Of a DNA stretch of 36,081 bases, positions 16,281 through 23,838 are shown piece by piece. Location: contig CAJTVH010000028.1 in NCBI GenBank assembly GCA_910579745.1, positions 1-36,081 on the forward strand, written 5' to 3'. Within the stretch, counting starts at the first letter, position 1; every line of letters starts with the position of its first letter. Position numbers and translations under genes: made by a program. The DNA comes from an uncultured Clostridia bacterium. Lineage in GTDB: Bacteria; Bacillota; Clostridia; Lachnospirales; CAG-274. The notes beneath the pieces were generated by a model that saw only the letters and a program-made list of their open reading frames with translations, was not told the DNA's origin and ran no database searches.

Positions 16281-16432
16281 TATAGTCAAACAACTTGAAA
16301 AAAACAAAACTTTGAGGCTTTGCCGCAAACTCCGCTCGCTTTTTGAAAAAAGCGAGACAAAAACTTTTCGCTGAAACTACCGTCTCATTGAAAAAATATA
16401 TTAATTACTTATTTTCAAGTTTATCGACTATA
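16281..16432. repeat. F4 inverted-repeat element, copy 1
   Basis: 152 bases bounded by TATAGTCAAACAACTTGAAAA (16281 on) and TTTTCAAGTTTATCGACTATA (ending 16432 or so), an inverted pair. The inside has its own small hairpins (CTCGCTTTTT/AAAAAGCGAG) and no coding potential. TA at both borders fits insertion at a TA target. It lies in the divergent rluB/carboxypeptidase promoter region, with its right end about 60 bases before the latter's ATG. Confidence 0.7.
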
Positions 16433-16493
16433 TTATAAAATACAAGAGAAAAATCACAAAAAATAAAACGAAATTATTCGGAGGCTTAAATAA

Positions 16494-17684
16494 ATGAAAA
16501 AAACAACACCATATGTAAAAATACTTGTTCTAATATTTTGTATAATATTTTCTCTCGCTCAGTTTAAATACGGTGTAAAAGCGGATCAAACCACATCCGT
16601 TTTAAAAGAAAGCTCCGTTGACGCGAAAGGAGCCGTATTAATGGACTATGAGACGGGACGTGTTTTATGGGAGAAAAACGGGTATAATCCTCTCGCTATG
16701 GCTAGCACGACAAAAATAATGACAGCTATAACGGCTATAGAGGAGGGAAATCTCTCAGATACGGTCACCGCGTCGGCTAAAGCCGCGTCGGCGCCTCCCA
16801 CAAAAATGAAACTGTCAAAAGGAGAAAAAATAACCCTTAAAAATCTCTTGTACGCTTTAATGCTCCAGTCCTCAAACGACGCGGCGGTAGCGATATCCGA
16901 GCATATCGGCGGTAGCGTCGAAAGCTTCTGTGATAAAATGACAAAAAAAGCGAAAACGCTTGGGGCAAAAGATACCGTTTTTGTAACACCAAACGGTCTT
17001 GACTCAGGAAATCATCATTCAACGGCTTACGATATGGCGCTTATCGCCAGATACGCTTTGCGAAACGAGACTTTCAGAGAAATAATAAACACCCGCTCCG
17101 TTTCTTTTAAAAGTGATAAAAAAAGCTACTCCATAACCAACAAAAACCGCCTGTTGTCCGAATTTGACGGGGCTAACGGCGTAAAAACCGGTTTTACGGG
17201 AAAAGCGGGACATTGTTTTGTCGGTTCAGCTAAAAGAGGAGATTTACACCTTATAAGCACAGTGCTCGCCAGCGGTTGGGGAAATAAAGGAAAAGAACAG
17301 AAATGGATTGACACGAAAAAAATATTAAACTATGGTTTTAAAAATTATGAATATCAAATTCCTTTTAAGCAAAATCAGAAAATAGGTGAAATTCCCGTAA
17401 AAAAGAGTGAGGAAACGACTCTTCCCCTGCTTTTAAAAGACGGTTTAAAAGTGTGTGTTAAAAAAGACGGAACAGAAAAAATAAATATAATAAAAAAAAT
17501 CCCCTCCGAGATAACCGCCCCAATAAAGCGGGGCCAAAAATTAGGAACAGCGGAAATCTATATAAATTCCTCATTAACAGCGAAAATAGATGTAATAGCG
17601 GAAAAAAGTATTGAGAAAAAAACTTTTTATGACTATTTTAAAGATGTAGTTAAATTTTGGGCTACAAAAAAATTTATTCCTTAA
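16494..17684 (+). CDS. D-alanyl-D-alanine carboxypeptidase (S11 penicillin-binding protein)
   Basis: 396 residues. It removes the terminal D-Ala from peptidoglycan pentapeptides, limiting cross-linking. A signal peptide (1-about 30, ending VKA/DQ) precedes the S11 domain with all three active-site motifs: STTK (71-74, Ser71 nucleophile), SSN (126-128) and KTG (231-233, in GVKTGFTGKAG). A C-terminal beta domain (about 285-370) and an amphipathic helical end (FYDYFKDVVKFWATKKF) for membrane association complete a PBP5/DacF layout. GGAGG lies about nine bases upstream. Whether it is the vegetative or a sporulation (DacF/DacB) enzyme cannot be decided; nearby spoIVB makes the latter possible. Repeat F2 starts four bases past the stop. 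Confidence 0.93.
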   Translation: MKKTTPYVKILVLIFCIIFSLAQFKYGVKADQTTSVLKESSVDAKGAVLMDYETGRVLWEKNGYNPLAMASTTKIMTAITAIEEGNLSDTVTASAKAASAPPTKMKLSKGEKITLKNLLYALMLQSSNDAAVAISEHIGGSVESFCDKMTKKAKTLGAKDTVFVTPNGLDSGNHHSTAYDMALIARYALRNETFREIINTRSVSFKSDKKSYSITNKNRLLSEFDGANGVKTGFTGKAGHCFVGSAKRGDLHLISTVLASGWGNKGKEQKWIDTKKILNYGFKNYEYQIPFKQNQKIGEIPVKKSEETTLPLLLKDGLKVCVKKDGTEKINIIKKIPSEITAPIKRGQKLGTAEIYINSSLTAKIDVIAEKSIEKKTFYDYFKDVVKFWATKKFIP

Positions 17685-17687
17685 ATT

Positions 17688-17858
17688 AGACTTCTTTCAA
17701 AACTTCATAGCAATTCAGAAAGAGTCAGAAAAAATCAATTTATTCAAAACTTCTTTATGATTTCGGTGTTTAAAAAACAAAACACCTTTTGCCAAAATTT
17801 TGAATAAATTGATTTTTTCCGACTCTTTCTGAATTGCCATAAAGTTTCAAAAGAAGTT
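17688..17858. repeat. F2 palindromic element, copy B
   Basis: A 171-base palindrome from AGACTTCTTT to AAGAAGTTT. The arms GCAATTCAGAAAGAGTC + GAAAAAATCAATTTATTCAAAA pair almost perfectly over about 40 bp around a central loop with GGTGTTT/AAACACC. It begins four bases after the carboxypeptidase stop and would form the 3' end of that mRNA. It is much better paired than copy A, so it may be younger. Confidence 0.8.
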
Positions 17859-18083
17859 TATTATAAGAATCGCCAAAATCGCCAGTATTTCCCAAAAGCC
17901 TGTTGATTTTATAAATAGTTATACCTTAATAGACAACAAAATTAAAAACAAACAAATTCCTCGAAGAAAAATCCTTTTCTCTTTGTATCTGTCAGTCAGC
18001 TAGACTTTAGGCCGCGCACTCTCCGCCGCCTTACGAAGATAATTTTTGTATCGTATCCTTCTTGTTACTTTTCAAGTTTGCTT
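17859..18083. other. Intergenic spacer without recognised features
   Basis: Between repeat F2 and the convergent terminator. No open frame with a ribosome binding site, no repeat shared with the rest of the window and no RNA family that I recognise. Locally less AT-rich around 18000-18030 (GGCCGCGCACTCTCCGCCGCC). Confidence 0.3.
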
Positions 18084-18137
18084 AAAATAAAGGGCTTTAG
18101 CTTAAAAATCCTCTCTCAAAAGCCCTTTATTTTTTTA
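18084..18137. terminator. Convergent terminator between carboxypeptidase gene and trpD
   Basis: AAATAAAGGGCTTT (18085-18098) / AAAGCCCTTTATTT (18118-18131), a perfect 14-bp stem, followed on plus by TTTTTTT and on minus by TAAG. It starts about 15 bases past the trpD stop and serves both directions, better for the plus strand. Confidence 0.85.
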
Positions 18138-18151
18138 CACTTCGCCGTCTC

Positions 18152-19177
18152 TCATTTTCTCAGACTCTTTGTGACTTTGATGACTTCCTCCAGCTTTGAA
18201 AAAGCCTTTCCGCTGTCTATAGATGCCCTCGCGAGCTCAATTCCCTCTTCTATAGACTCGGCAAGTCCGTCAATATAAATAGCCGCTCCTGCATTGAGGC
18301 ACACAATATCCCTTTTAGCTCCTTTTTCACCTTTAAGAATTTTTATGGCAATTTCAGCGTTCTCTTTGGAGTTACCTCCCGCAATATCCTCTTTCATAAC
18401 TCTTTTGATCCCAAATTGTTCAGGAGAAACAGTGTATTCTTTAATTTCCCCATCCTTAAGCTCGGCTATATAAGTCTCTCCTGTGGTGGTTATCTCGTCC
18501 ATACCGTCCTCACCGTGAACTACCAAAGCTCTTTTGACTCCCATCATTCTCATAGCCTCGGCGAAAATTCTCGTAAGTCCTTTGCTGAAAACCCCGATAA
18601 GCTGATATTCAGCGCCAGAAGGGTTTGATAATGGACCTAATATGTTAAAAATAGAGCGCATCCCCATTTCTCTTCTCGCCTGCCCGACATTTTTCATACT
18701 TTTATGAAAAATTTGAGCGAACATAAAACCCAGCCCCGTTTTATCAAAACATTTCCTAACCTCTTCCGCCTCAAGCATAACGTCTATACCAAGCTCCTCT
18801 AAAACGTCAACAGAACCGCTTTTACTTGAGATAGCCCTGTTTCCGTGTTTAGCTATTTTAACGCCCGCTCCGGCGGCGACAAAAACAGATGTCGTGGAAA
18901 TGTTAAAAGTATCCGTTCCATCTCCTCCCGTGCCTACAAAATCAATATACTTATCACTCTTTATCTTTGGGTTCTCCGCTTTTTCCCGCATAACAAGGGC
19001 GCATCCCACAATTTCGTCAAGGGTCTCCCCTTTCATTTTTAGAGACGTTAAAATACTCCCTATCTGCGCTAAAGTCGCCTCTCCGCTGAGAAACTGCCTC
19101 ATAACGTCTTTCGCTTCGTCAATAGTAAGATTTTCTCCCCTTGCCGTTTTGTTAATAGCCTGTTTCATATCAAACAT
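18152..19177 (-). CDS. trpD: Anthranilate phosphoribosyltransferase (orphan)
   Basis: 341 residues from the ATG at 19177; a GTG four codons earlier lies against the SD AAGGTGG, whereas the ATG is eight bases away. TrpD joins anthranilate to PRPP in the second committed step of tryptophan synthesis. Seen: N-terminal helical domain (about 1-75), the PRPP-binding GTGGDG at 82-87, KHGNR at 110-114 followed by the ISSKSGSVDVLE loop, and FHKSMKNVGQARREMG with FNILGPLSNPSG, the anthranilate-binding region. These fit TrpD rather than the related TrpD2 or pyrimidine phosphorylases. No other trp gene is nearby. A terminator-like hairpin lies 25 bases upstream of the ATG, which suggests attenuation or read-through from the FN3 operon. 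Confidence 0.92.
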   Translation of the reverse strand: MFDMKQAINKTARGENLTIDEAKDVMRQFLSGEATLAQIGSILTSLKMKGETLDEIVGCALVMREKAENPKIKSDKYIDFVGTGGDGTDTFNISTTSVFVAAGAGVKIAKHGNRAISSKSGSVDVLEELGIDVMLEAEEVRKCFDKTGLGFMFAQIFHKSMKNVGQARREMGMRSIFNILGPLSNPSGAEYQLIGVFSKGLTRIFAEAMRMMGVKRALVVHGEDGMDEITTTGETYIAELKDGEIKEYTVSPEQFGIKRVMKEDIAGGNSKENAEIAIKILKGEKGAKRDIVCLNAGAAIYIDGLAESIEEGIELARASIDSGKAFSKLEEVIKVTKSLRK

Positions 19178-19201
19178 AAACACATCCACCTTTCATTATT
19201 T

Positions 19202-19238
19202 AAAAAAAGCCTCGAAAGTATATACATTTCGGGGCTTT
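19202..19238 (-). terminator. Terminator-like hairpin immediately upstream of trpD
   Basis: On the minus strand AAAGCCCCGAAA pairs with TTTCGAGGCTTT (12 bp with one wobble), followed by TTTTTAAATAATG. The U tract ends within about 10 bases of the trpD SD. It either ends the FN3 operon (whose last stop is 294 bases upstream) or works as an attenuator of trpD, because no promoter can fit between it and the gene. Confidence 0.75.
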
Positions 19239-19261
19239 AATTTTTTATAGTCAAAGGTTAT

Positions 19262-19326
19262 AAATATCTTTATATCTCAAAAATACTCATAACCCGCGGC
19301 GGATAGCTCCGCCTTTATCTTCAGTG
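19262..19326. repeat. F6 repeat, copy 1
   Basis: ATCTCAAAAATACTCATAACCCGCGGCGGATA...CCGCCTTTATCTTCAGT aligns with 31686-31740. It includes the strong hairpin GGCGGA/TCCGCC (19299-19312). Confidence 0.5.
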
Positions 19327-19392
19327 GAAGAATTTATACTCCCACTTAATACAAGAGGAAATCTTCCCCGTCTAAAAAGCGGGGAACCTCCT
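19290..19392 (-). other. Multi-hairpin RNA-like segment between the FN3 operon and trpD
   Basis: Reading the minus strand: first GAGGAGGTTCCCCG...CGGGGAAGATTTCCTC (19390 to 19355, two-part stem, loop CTTTTTAGA); then AGTGG...CCACT (about 19346 to 19322); then GGCGGA/TCCGCC (19312 to 19297), followed by the terminator-like hairpin. Serial GC-rich hairpins in AT-rich DNA point to a structured RNA. The first hairpin recalls the CCCCG/CGGGG end hairpins of IS200/IS605-type elements, but no tnpA/tnpB frame is present and this resemblance is from memory only. Confidence 0.4.
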
Positions 19393-19531
19393 CAGTCGGT
19401 TATAATCCATACTCAAATATAAATCTGATAAAACCTATTATGTGAACCTTAAAACCGCTTGCCTTTATCCGGCAAAACACCTTTAAGCCCCAAGGAAACG
19501 CCTTTGTTCCCTATAAATATCCGCATAACGC

Positions 19532-22500
19532 TTACATATTTGAGTCTCTTATAATTATATCCACCATATAGAGTAAATCAGTAAGACTCATCGTTTCTTT
19601 AGGTCTCGCTCCATATGTGTTTCCATAAAATCCTAAATCCCCCGCTTTAAGCATAGCCGTCTGATAAGCGGGATTTGCGTTTCTAATATCACTGTACTGA
19701 GTAAGCTCTAAAGAAGTATAAGGAGCCTGCCGTCCCGTTTTAACCTCATAAAGTTTAATAAGAGCGTTTACTCCCTCTTCTCTTGACACGGTAGGAGATG
19801 ATATAAGCATACCGCGTCTTGAGAGCGCCGTATAGTCAGCGTCGGGCAGAGACCCATTTATAGCCACGTCTTTTCTGCCGTTGGCTACCGCCGCCACAAT
19901 ATTGTTAAACTGAACCGTTGACACAACGGCGTTTGGTTTTGCGTACCGCATATCGGTAATAGCGATTTTACTGTTAAGGCTTATGAGAGAATTAACAGCG
20001 TTGGGGTCGTTGGTCGAGATAGACGGCGCGTTTTTCCTTATAGCGGAAAAAGTAGCCGGAATTTTAGTGCTTCCGATAAAAGTAGCGTTTACATCATCGT
20101 AAATACTGTCGTATCTTTCCCAATTTGTAGTCAAATCCGTGTCATAATAAGCGCCTACATTTGTCTCCTGAGATGTAAACCTGTCGTTAAGCTTGATAGC
20201 CACGTCTACATTTTTATAAAATTGTTTCATGTTTTTTATACCTGTTGGGGTAACAATATCAACTGAAAGCTTTTGAGCGGGAGAGATATACGTCTGTCCG
20301 TTCTGAAGAAGAGGAGCGTCAGCGGGGCTCGCCGTAACTGTTATTTTAACGTCAGCGCCCTGTCCGTATCCCGGGAGAGAATTTACCTCTGTTGTTTTTA
20401 TAAAATCAGGTGAAAATCCAAATTTCACATTATCGGCTTTTAAATAAAGGGTAATATCGTGCTCCCCAAAGGCTTCCATAATAGAGTATGGTATCTCGAC
20501 TACTCTGTTTTTAATTTGATAATTACTGTAATAAGTTAAATCAACCTCAAACTCATAAAGCTTTTTCTGAAGTATAGTGGAAATAAACCTCTGGTCAACA
20601 TAGTTGTCGTCAAGACCGTCATTGTCCTCTTTATTTGAGCGGAAACGATAAGTAAGAGTGTTTGTGAAGCCATCGTAAATATACTCAAAATCATCATCAG
20701 GCAAAGGATAATGAGAATCGTTTATTCCGCCGTTATACTCGTCGTCGCTTTTTCCCGCCTTAAACCTTACGGGGGTACACCAATCAGACTCTTTCGTAAA
20801 AGATGTCTCCTCTATTTCAGCGTCCCCATCAGGAATGACAACTGTCAAAGCGTCTTTAAAATCTTTATTTTTTGAGAATTGGAAAATATAAGTATATGAT
20901 TTAGTCCTTGTTCCATCGCTGCCTACACTTACGGTACACCTTGCCTTTACCCTGCCGTAATAATCCGTGTTGGCCTCAAGATCGTTAAGCTTAACCACTA
21001 TAGTATTCTGAATACCTTCGTCCGCTAAAACCTCGTGTTTATCTCCCGTGGCGGCGGCGGCTGGAGACGGTCCCAAATCGTCCTCATTTCTGTTCCATTC
21101 CGCTATAATATACTTATCTGTACGCTGTTCATATTTAGTATCGTGGTTGGAATTATAAATACTTATAGTATCCTTAGCCGCAAGACCAAGACCATCGGGA
21201 ATTTCAGGTTTTCCCAAAGGATCAGTTATGACGTAAATAGGGCTAGACCAGGCGGAATAAACCGTATTCCCTCCGTTTGGAGCGTTCGCCCTAATCCATA
21301 TATAATATCCAGTCTCCGGCATAAGACCTTTTATTCTGTAATAAATTCTGCGGATTTCATCCTCTGTTTTTCTCTCACCGAACTCGTTAATCTGGTCCAT
21401 CGTGATTATAGTAGCGCCTGATGATGGGTCGTCGACAAGATTAGTACTGTAAGCGAGCTCATATTGAAGACTGTCCATAAACTCCTGCCATCTTACAGTT
21501 ATTGACATATCATCGTGCTTATCTTCCTCAAGTACGGGAACGGTAGGGGTTATGTCAACCTGAACGTCGTCCGGCAAAGTCGTACCCATAATGTAAGCTG
21601 GATAAGCGTCTTTCTGCCCGTCCTCAAGAATTCTGTACGGACGTATAATAATAGCGTATGTCGTATTTTTCTCAAGCCCCGTTATATTATATGAGGCAAG
21701 AATGTCTGAATAGAAAGATGGGTTTATGGTCTGCCATCCGGCATTCTCATCTTTCATAATCCGCTCAAGATAAGCCTCGTATCCTCCTGGTATATCCGCT
21801 ATATCGGCATATGGAATATAAAGGGCCTCATATTTAATATCTGAGGCGGTAAGATCAACTTCTCTCACCGGAAGAAGATTCACCTGGTCCTCTGTAAGGC
21901 CAGCCCCTTGAAAGAGTGATTTTACTCTTTCCTCGCTGTCAACATCGTGGAACGTAATGGCGCTTCCCGACGTGCCTTTCTCGTCGCCGTAAAATATTTT
22001 TCCGTCAGAGCCGACAGAAGCGCTTGAATACCATGAATCTGTCTCGCTGTCATATATCTCATACCATTTCGTCCTCCACTCAACCTCAATGGAGTTGTTC
22101 GTCACAATCTCGTTGCCCTCTTCGTCCTCTTTGATTTTAAGAGGCGGTTTGTTAAGAGACTGAGGAGCGGCTATATCGCCTCTCGCCGGAAAATATTGAG
22201 AAGCGTAGGCGGGTTCCGCGGTAAGTGGATTACCTATAGCCACAGGCTTTGAGACAACAAGCTTTATATAATATACTTTGTTCTGAACAATATTTTTAGT
22301 CACAAAGGCACCCGTGTCGTCTTTTCCCGTATAAGTCGTAAGAGCTCTGTGATAAACAGGATTCTCATAATCCGGTATATTGGTTTGCGTAAGCTGAGCC
22401 GGACTTACGGAATCGAGAGTTTTTGGCAAATTAGGATTTTGCAGGTCCTCGACATTATCCGTAATCCACAAATCATATAAAACGTTTTTATCTATATACA

Positions 22501-23824
22501 TTCCGTTTTCCTCAACAAACTCTTTTTCGCTGTCTGTATAAGGATGGCGCATAAACACTGACCAATAAGCGTCCAATGTGTTTTGGGCCGCCGTTTCGTT
22601 TACCTCAAGGAAAATCTTGGGCTTATTTGGGGTAATATTAACCGAGTTGGGGTCGTACACAGCTATTTCCGAGGTAATCGGAACATCCATACCCTCCACA
22701 AATATTTTAAGCTGATAATATGTGGTCTCGGCAGGCTTATCAATCTGCCAGTAATTTACGTAAATAGCCTGAGGAGAATATATGGTTCCTATCTTTATAC
22801 CTATATCGGATTCAGACGCGCCCTTAAATACCTCGATTCTCTGAATATTTCCAATAGTGTTTGAAAGCCCCCACCAGTGAAGATTGAGATAATCCTTTCC
22901 GTTCTCAAGAACCTCAAGAGGAACAGAAATATAGGCGTTGTTTGTTCTGTACTCGTTTGTTGTATACGAGTTAAACGCCATTTTATAAACAATATCATTA
23001 ATAGAGATATTGGTATAACTTAAATTATTCGTAAGCTTTCTTATTTCAGAGCCGGCGTATAAAGGCTCAACCTTAACAGCGTAAACCTCTCCCTGCGCGA
23101 GAGCCGTGTCAAAAATACTGAACTGGAGTCTTGACACCCCGTCTCTCTCCTCGTCTGAGAGACGCACAAGCTCCTCGTTGTCAACGCTTACGTCTTTAAA
23201 GTTATTAAAACTTGTAACAGTGGCTCCGCCTCTTTGATAATAAATTCTGTATCCATGAAAAATATCTTTTCTGTTATACTGTGGATTATCCCATGTAACC
23301 GTGAGATAATTTCCCGAGCCCTTGGCGTCAACCTTAAGGTCGCTCATAAACAAAACGTTCTCTGGCACGCTTGAGTCATAAGGAGCGTCTACCCTGACGG
23401 GAACGCCGTCGTCACGCACGTATGTATGCAAGTGATATGGCTGCACCTCGTACATATAAAGGCTTCCTGTCGCCAAAACCCTTGAGATTGTGGCTGTCGT
23501 GTCATTCGGGCCTGCCTCCGTAAGATTATTGAAAGTTCCCTCTCCCGCCGTAAGATTTCTTTCCCTTATCCTAAATCCGTCAGGAGCGTGAACAAGGTCT
23601 CCGCCCTGCGCCTCGCCGTCAACAAGGTTAGACCACGGGGGATTAGTCCACGTAAGATTGATGTTAGTGGCGTTTCCCGTTTGAGGAAGCGCCCTTATAA
23701 CAACATCTTTAACATGGCTTTGTAAGTTCGCTAAAACGCTTTGCGTGTTAAACATAACACAGGAAAAAGAAAAAATACAGGAGAGTAAAAAAGCGTAAAT
23801 TCTTTTTAATTTATTTTTCCTCAT
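19532..23824 (-). CDS. Giant secreted fibronectin-III-like protein with SLH-like C-terminus (second of pair)
   Basis: 1430 residues. A signal peptide (1-32, ending SVLA) is followed by a chain of FN3-like modules; each shows a Trp-containing B/C strand at about residues 58, 176, 316, 420, 582, 777 and 908 (LTWTN, LTVTWDN, LNLHWWG, LDAYWSV, IEVEWRT, ITVRWQE, IIAEWNR), later paired with a Y-x-I/V-x-V/P strand. Residues about 1130-1330 form the beta domain often found before SLH repeats (VEIPYSIMEAF, LKADNVKFGFSPDFIK, then VGAYYDTDLTTNWERYDS). The end (about 1335-1430; YSDIRNANPAYQTAMLKAGD) resembles degenerate S-layer homology repeats. It starts 14 bases after the 1627-aa gene with an SD overlapping that gene's stop. 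Probably a cell-surface adhesin or matrix protein; ligand unknown. Confidence 0.75.
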   Translation of the reverse strand: MRKNKLKRIYAFLLSCIFSFSCVMFNTQSVLANLQSHVKDVVIRALPQTGNATNINLTWTNPPWSNLVDGEAQGGDLVHAPDGFRIRERNLTAGEGTFNNLTEAGPNDTTATISRVLATGSLYMYEVQPYHLHTYVRDDGVPVRVDAPYDSSVPENVLFMSDLKVDAKGSGNYLTVTWDNPQYNRKDIFHGYRIYYQRGGATVTSFNNFKDVSVDNEELVRLSDEERDGVSRLQFSIFDTALAQGEVYAVKVEPLYAGSEIRKLTNNLSYTNISINDIVYKMAFNSYTTNEYRTNNAYISVPLEVLENGKDYLNLHWWGLSNTIGNIQRIEVFKGASESDIGIKIGTIYSPQAIYVNYWQIDKPAETTYYQLKIFVEGMDVPITSEIAVYDPNSVNITPNKPKIFLEVNETAAQNTLDAYWSVFMRHPYTDSEKEFVEENGMYIDKNVLYDLWITDNVEDLQNPNLPKTLDSVSPAQLTQTNIPDYENPVYHRALTTYTGKDDTGAFVTKNIVQNKVYYIKLVVSKPVAIGNPLTAEPAYASQYFPARGDIAAPQSLNKPPLKIKEDEEGNEIVTNNSIEVEWRTKWYEIYDSETDSWYSSASVGSDGKIFYGDEKGTSGSAITFHDVDSEERVKSLFQGAGLTEDQVNLLPVREVDLTASDIKYEALYIPYADIADIPGGYEAYLERIMKDENAGWQTINPSFYSDILASYNITGLEKNTTYAIIIRPYRILEDGQKDAYPAYIMGTTLPDDVQVDITPTVPVLEEDKHDDMSITVRWQEFMDSLQYELAYSTNLVDDPSSGATIITMDQINEFGERKTEDEIRRIYYRIKGLMPETGYYIWIRANAPNGGNTVYSAWSSPIYVITDPLGKPEIPDGLGLAAKDTISIYNSNHDTKYEQRTDKYIIAEWNRNEDDLGPSPAAAATGDKHEVLADEGIQNTIVVKLNDLEANTDYYGRVKARCTVSVGSDGTRTKSYTYIFQFSKNKDFKDALTVVIPDGDAEIEETSFTKESDWCTPVRFKAGKSDDEYNGGINDSHYPLPDDDFEYIYDGFTNTLTYRFRSNKEDNDGLDDNYVDQRFISTILQKKLYEFEVDLTYYSNYQIKNRVVEIPYSIMEAFGEHDITLYLKADNVKFGFSPDFIKTTEVNSLPGYGQGADVKITVTASPADAPLLQNGQTYISPAQKLSVDIVTPTGIKNMKQFYKNVDVAIKLNDRFTSQETNVGAYYDTDLTTNWERYDSIYDDVNATFIGSTKIPATFSAIRKNAPSISTNDPNAVNSLISLNSKIAITDMRYAKPNAVVSTVQFNNIVAAVANGRKDVAINGSLPDADYTALSRRGMLISSPTVSREEGVNALIKLYEVKTGRQAPYTSLELTQYSDIRNANPAYQTAMLKAGDLGFYGNTYGARPKETMSLTDLLYMVDIIIRDSNM

Positions 23825-23838
23825 AGAAAAATACCTCC

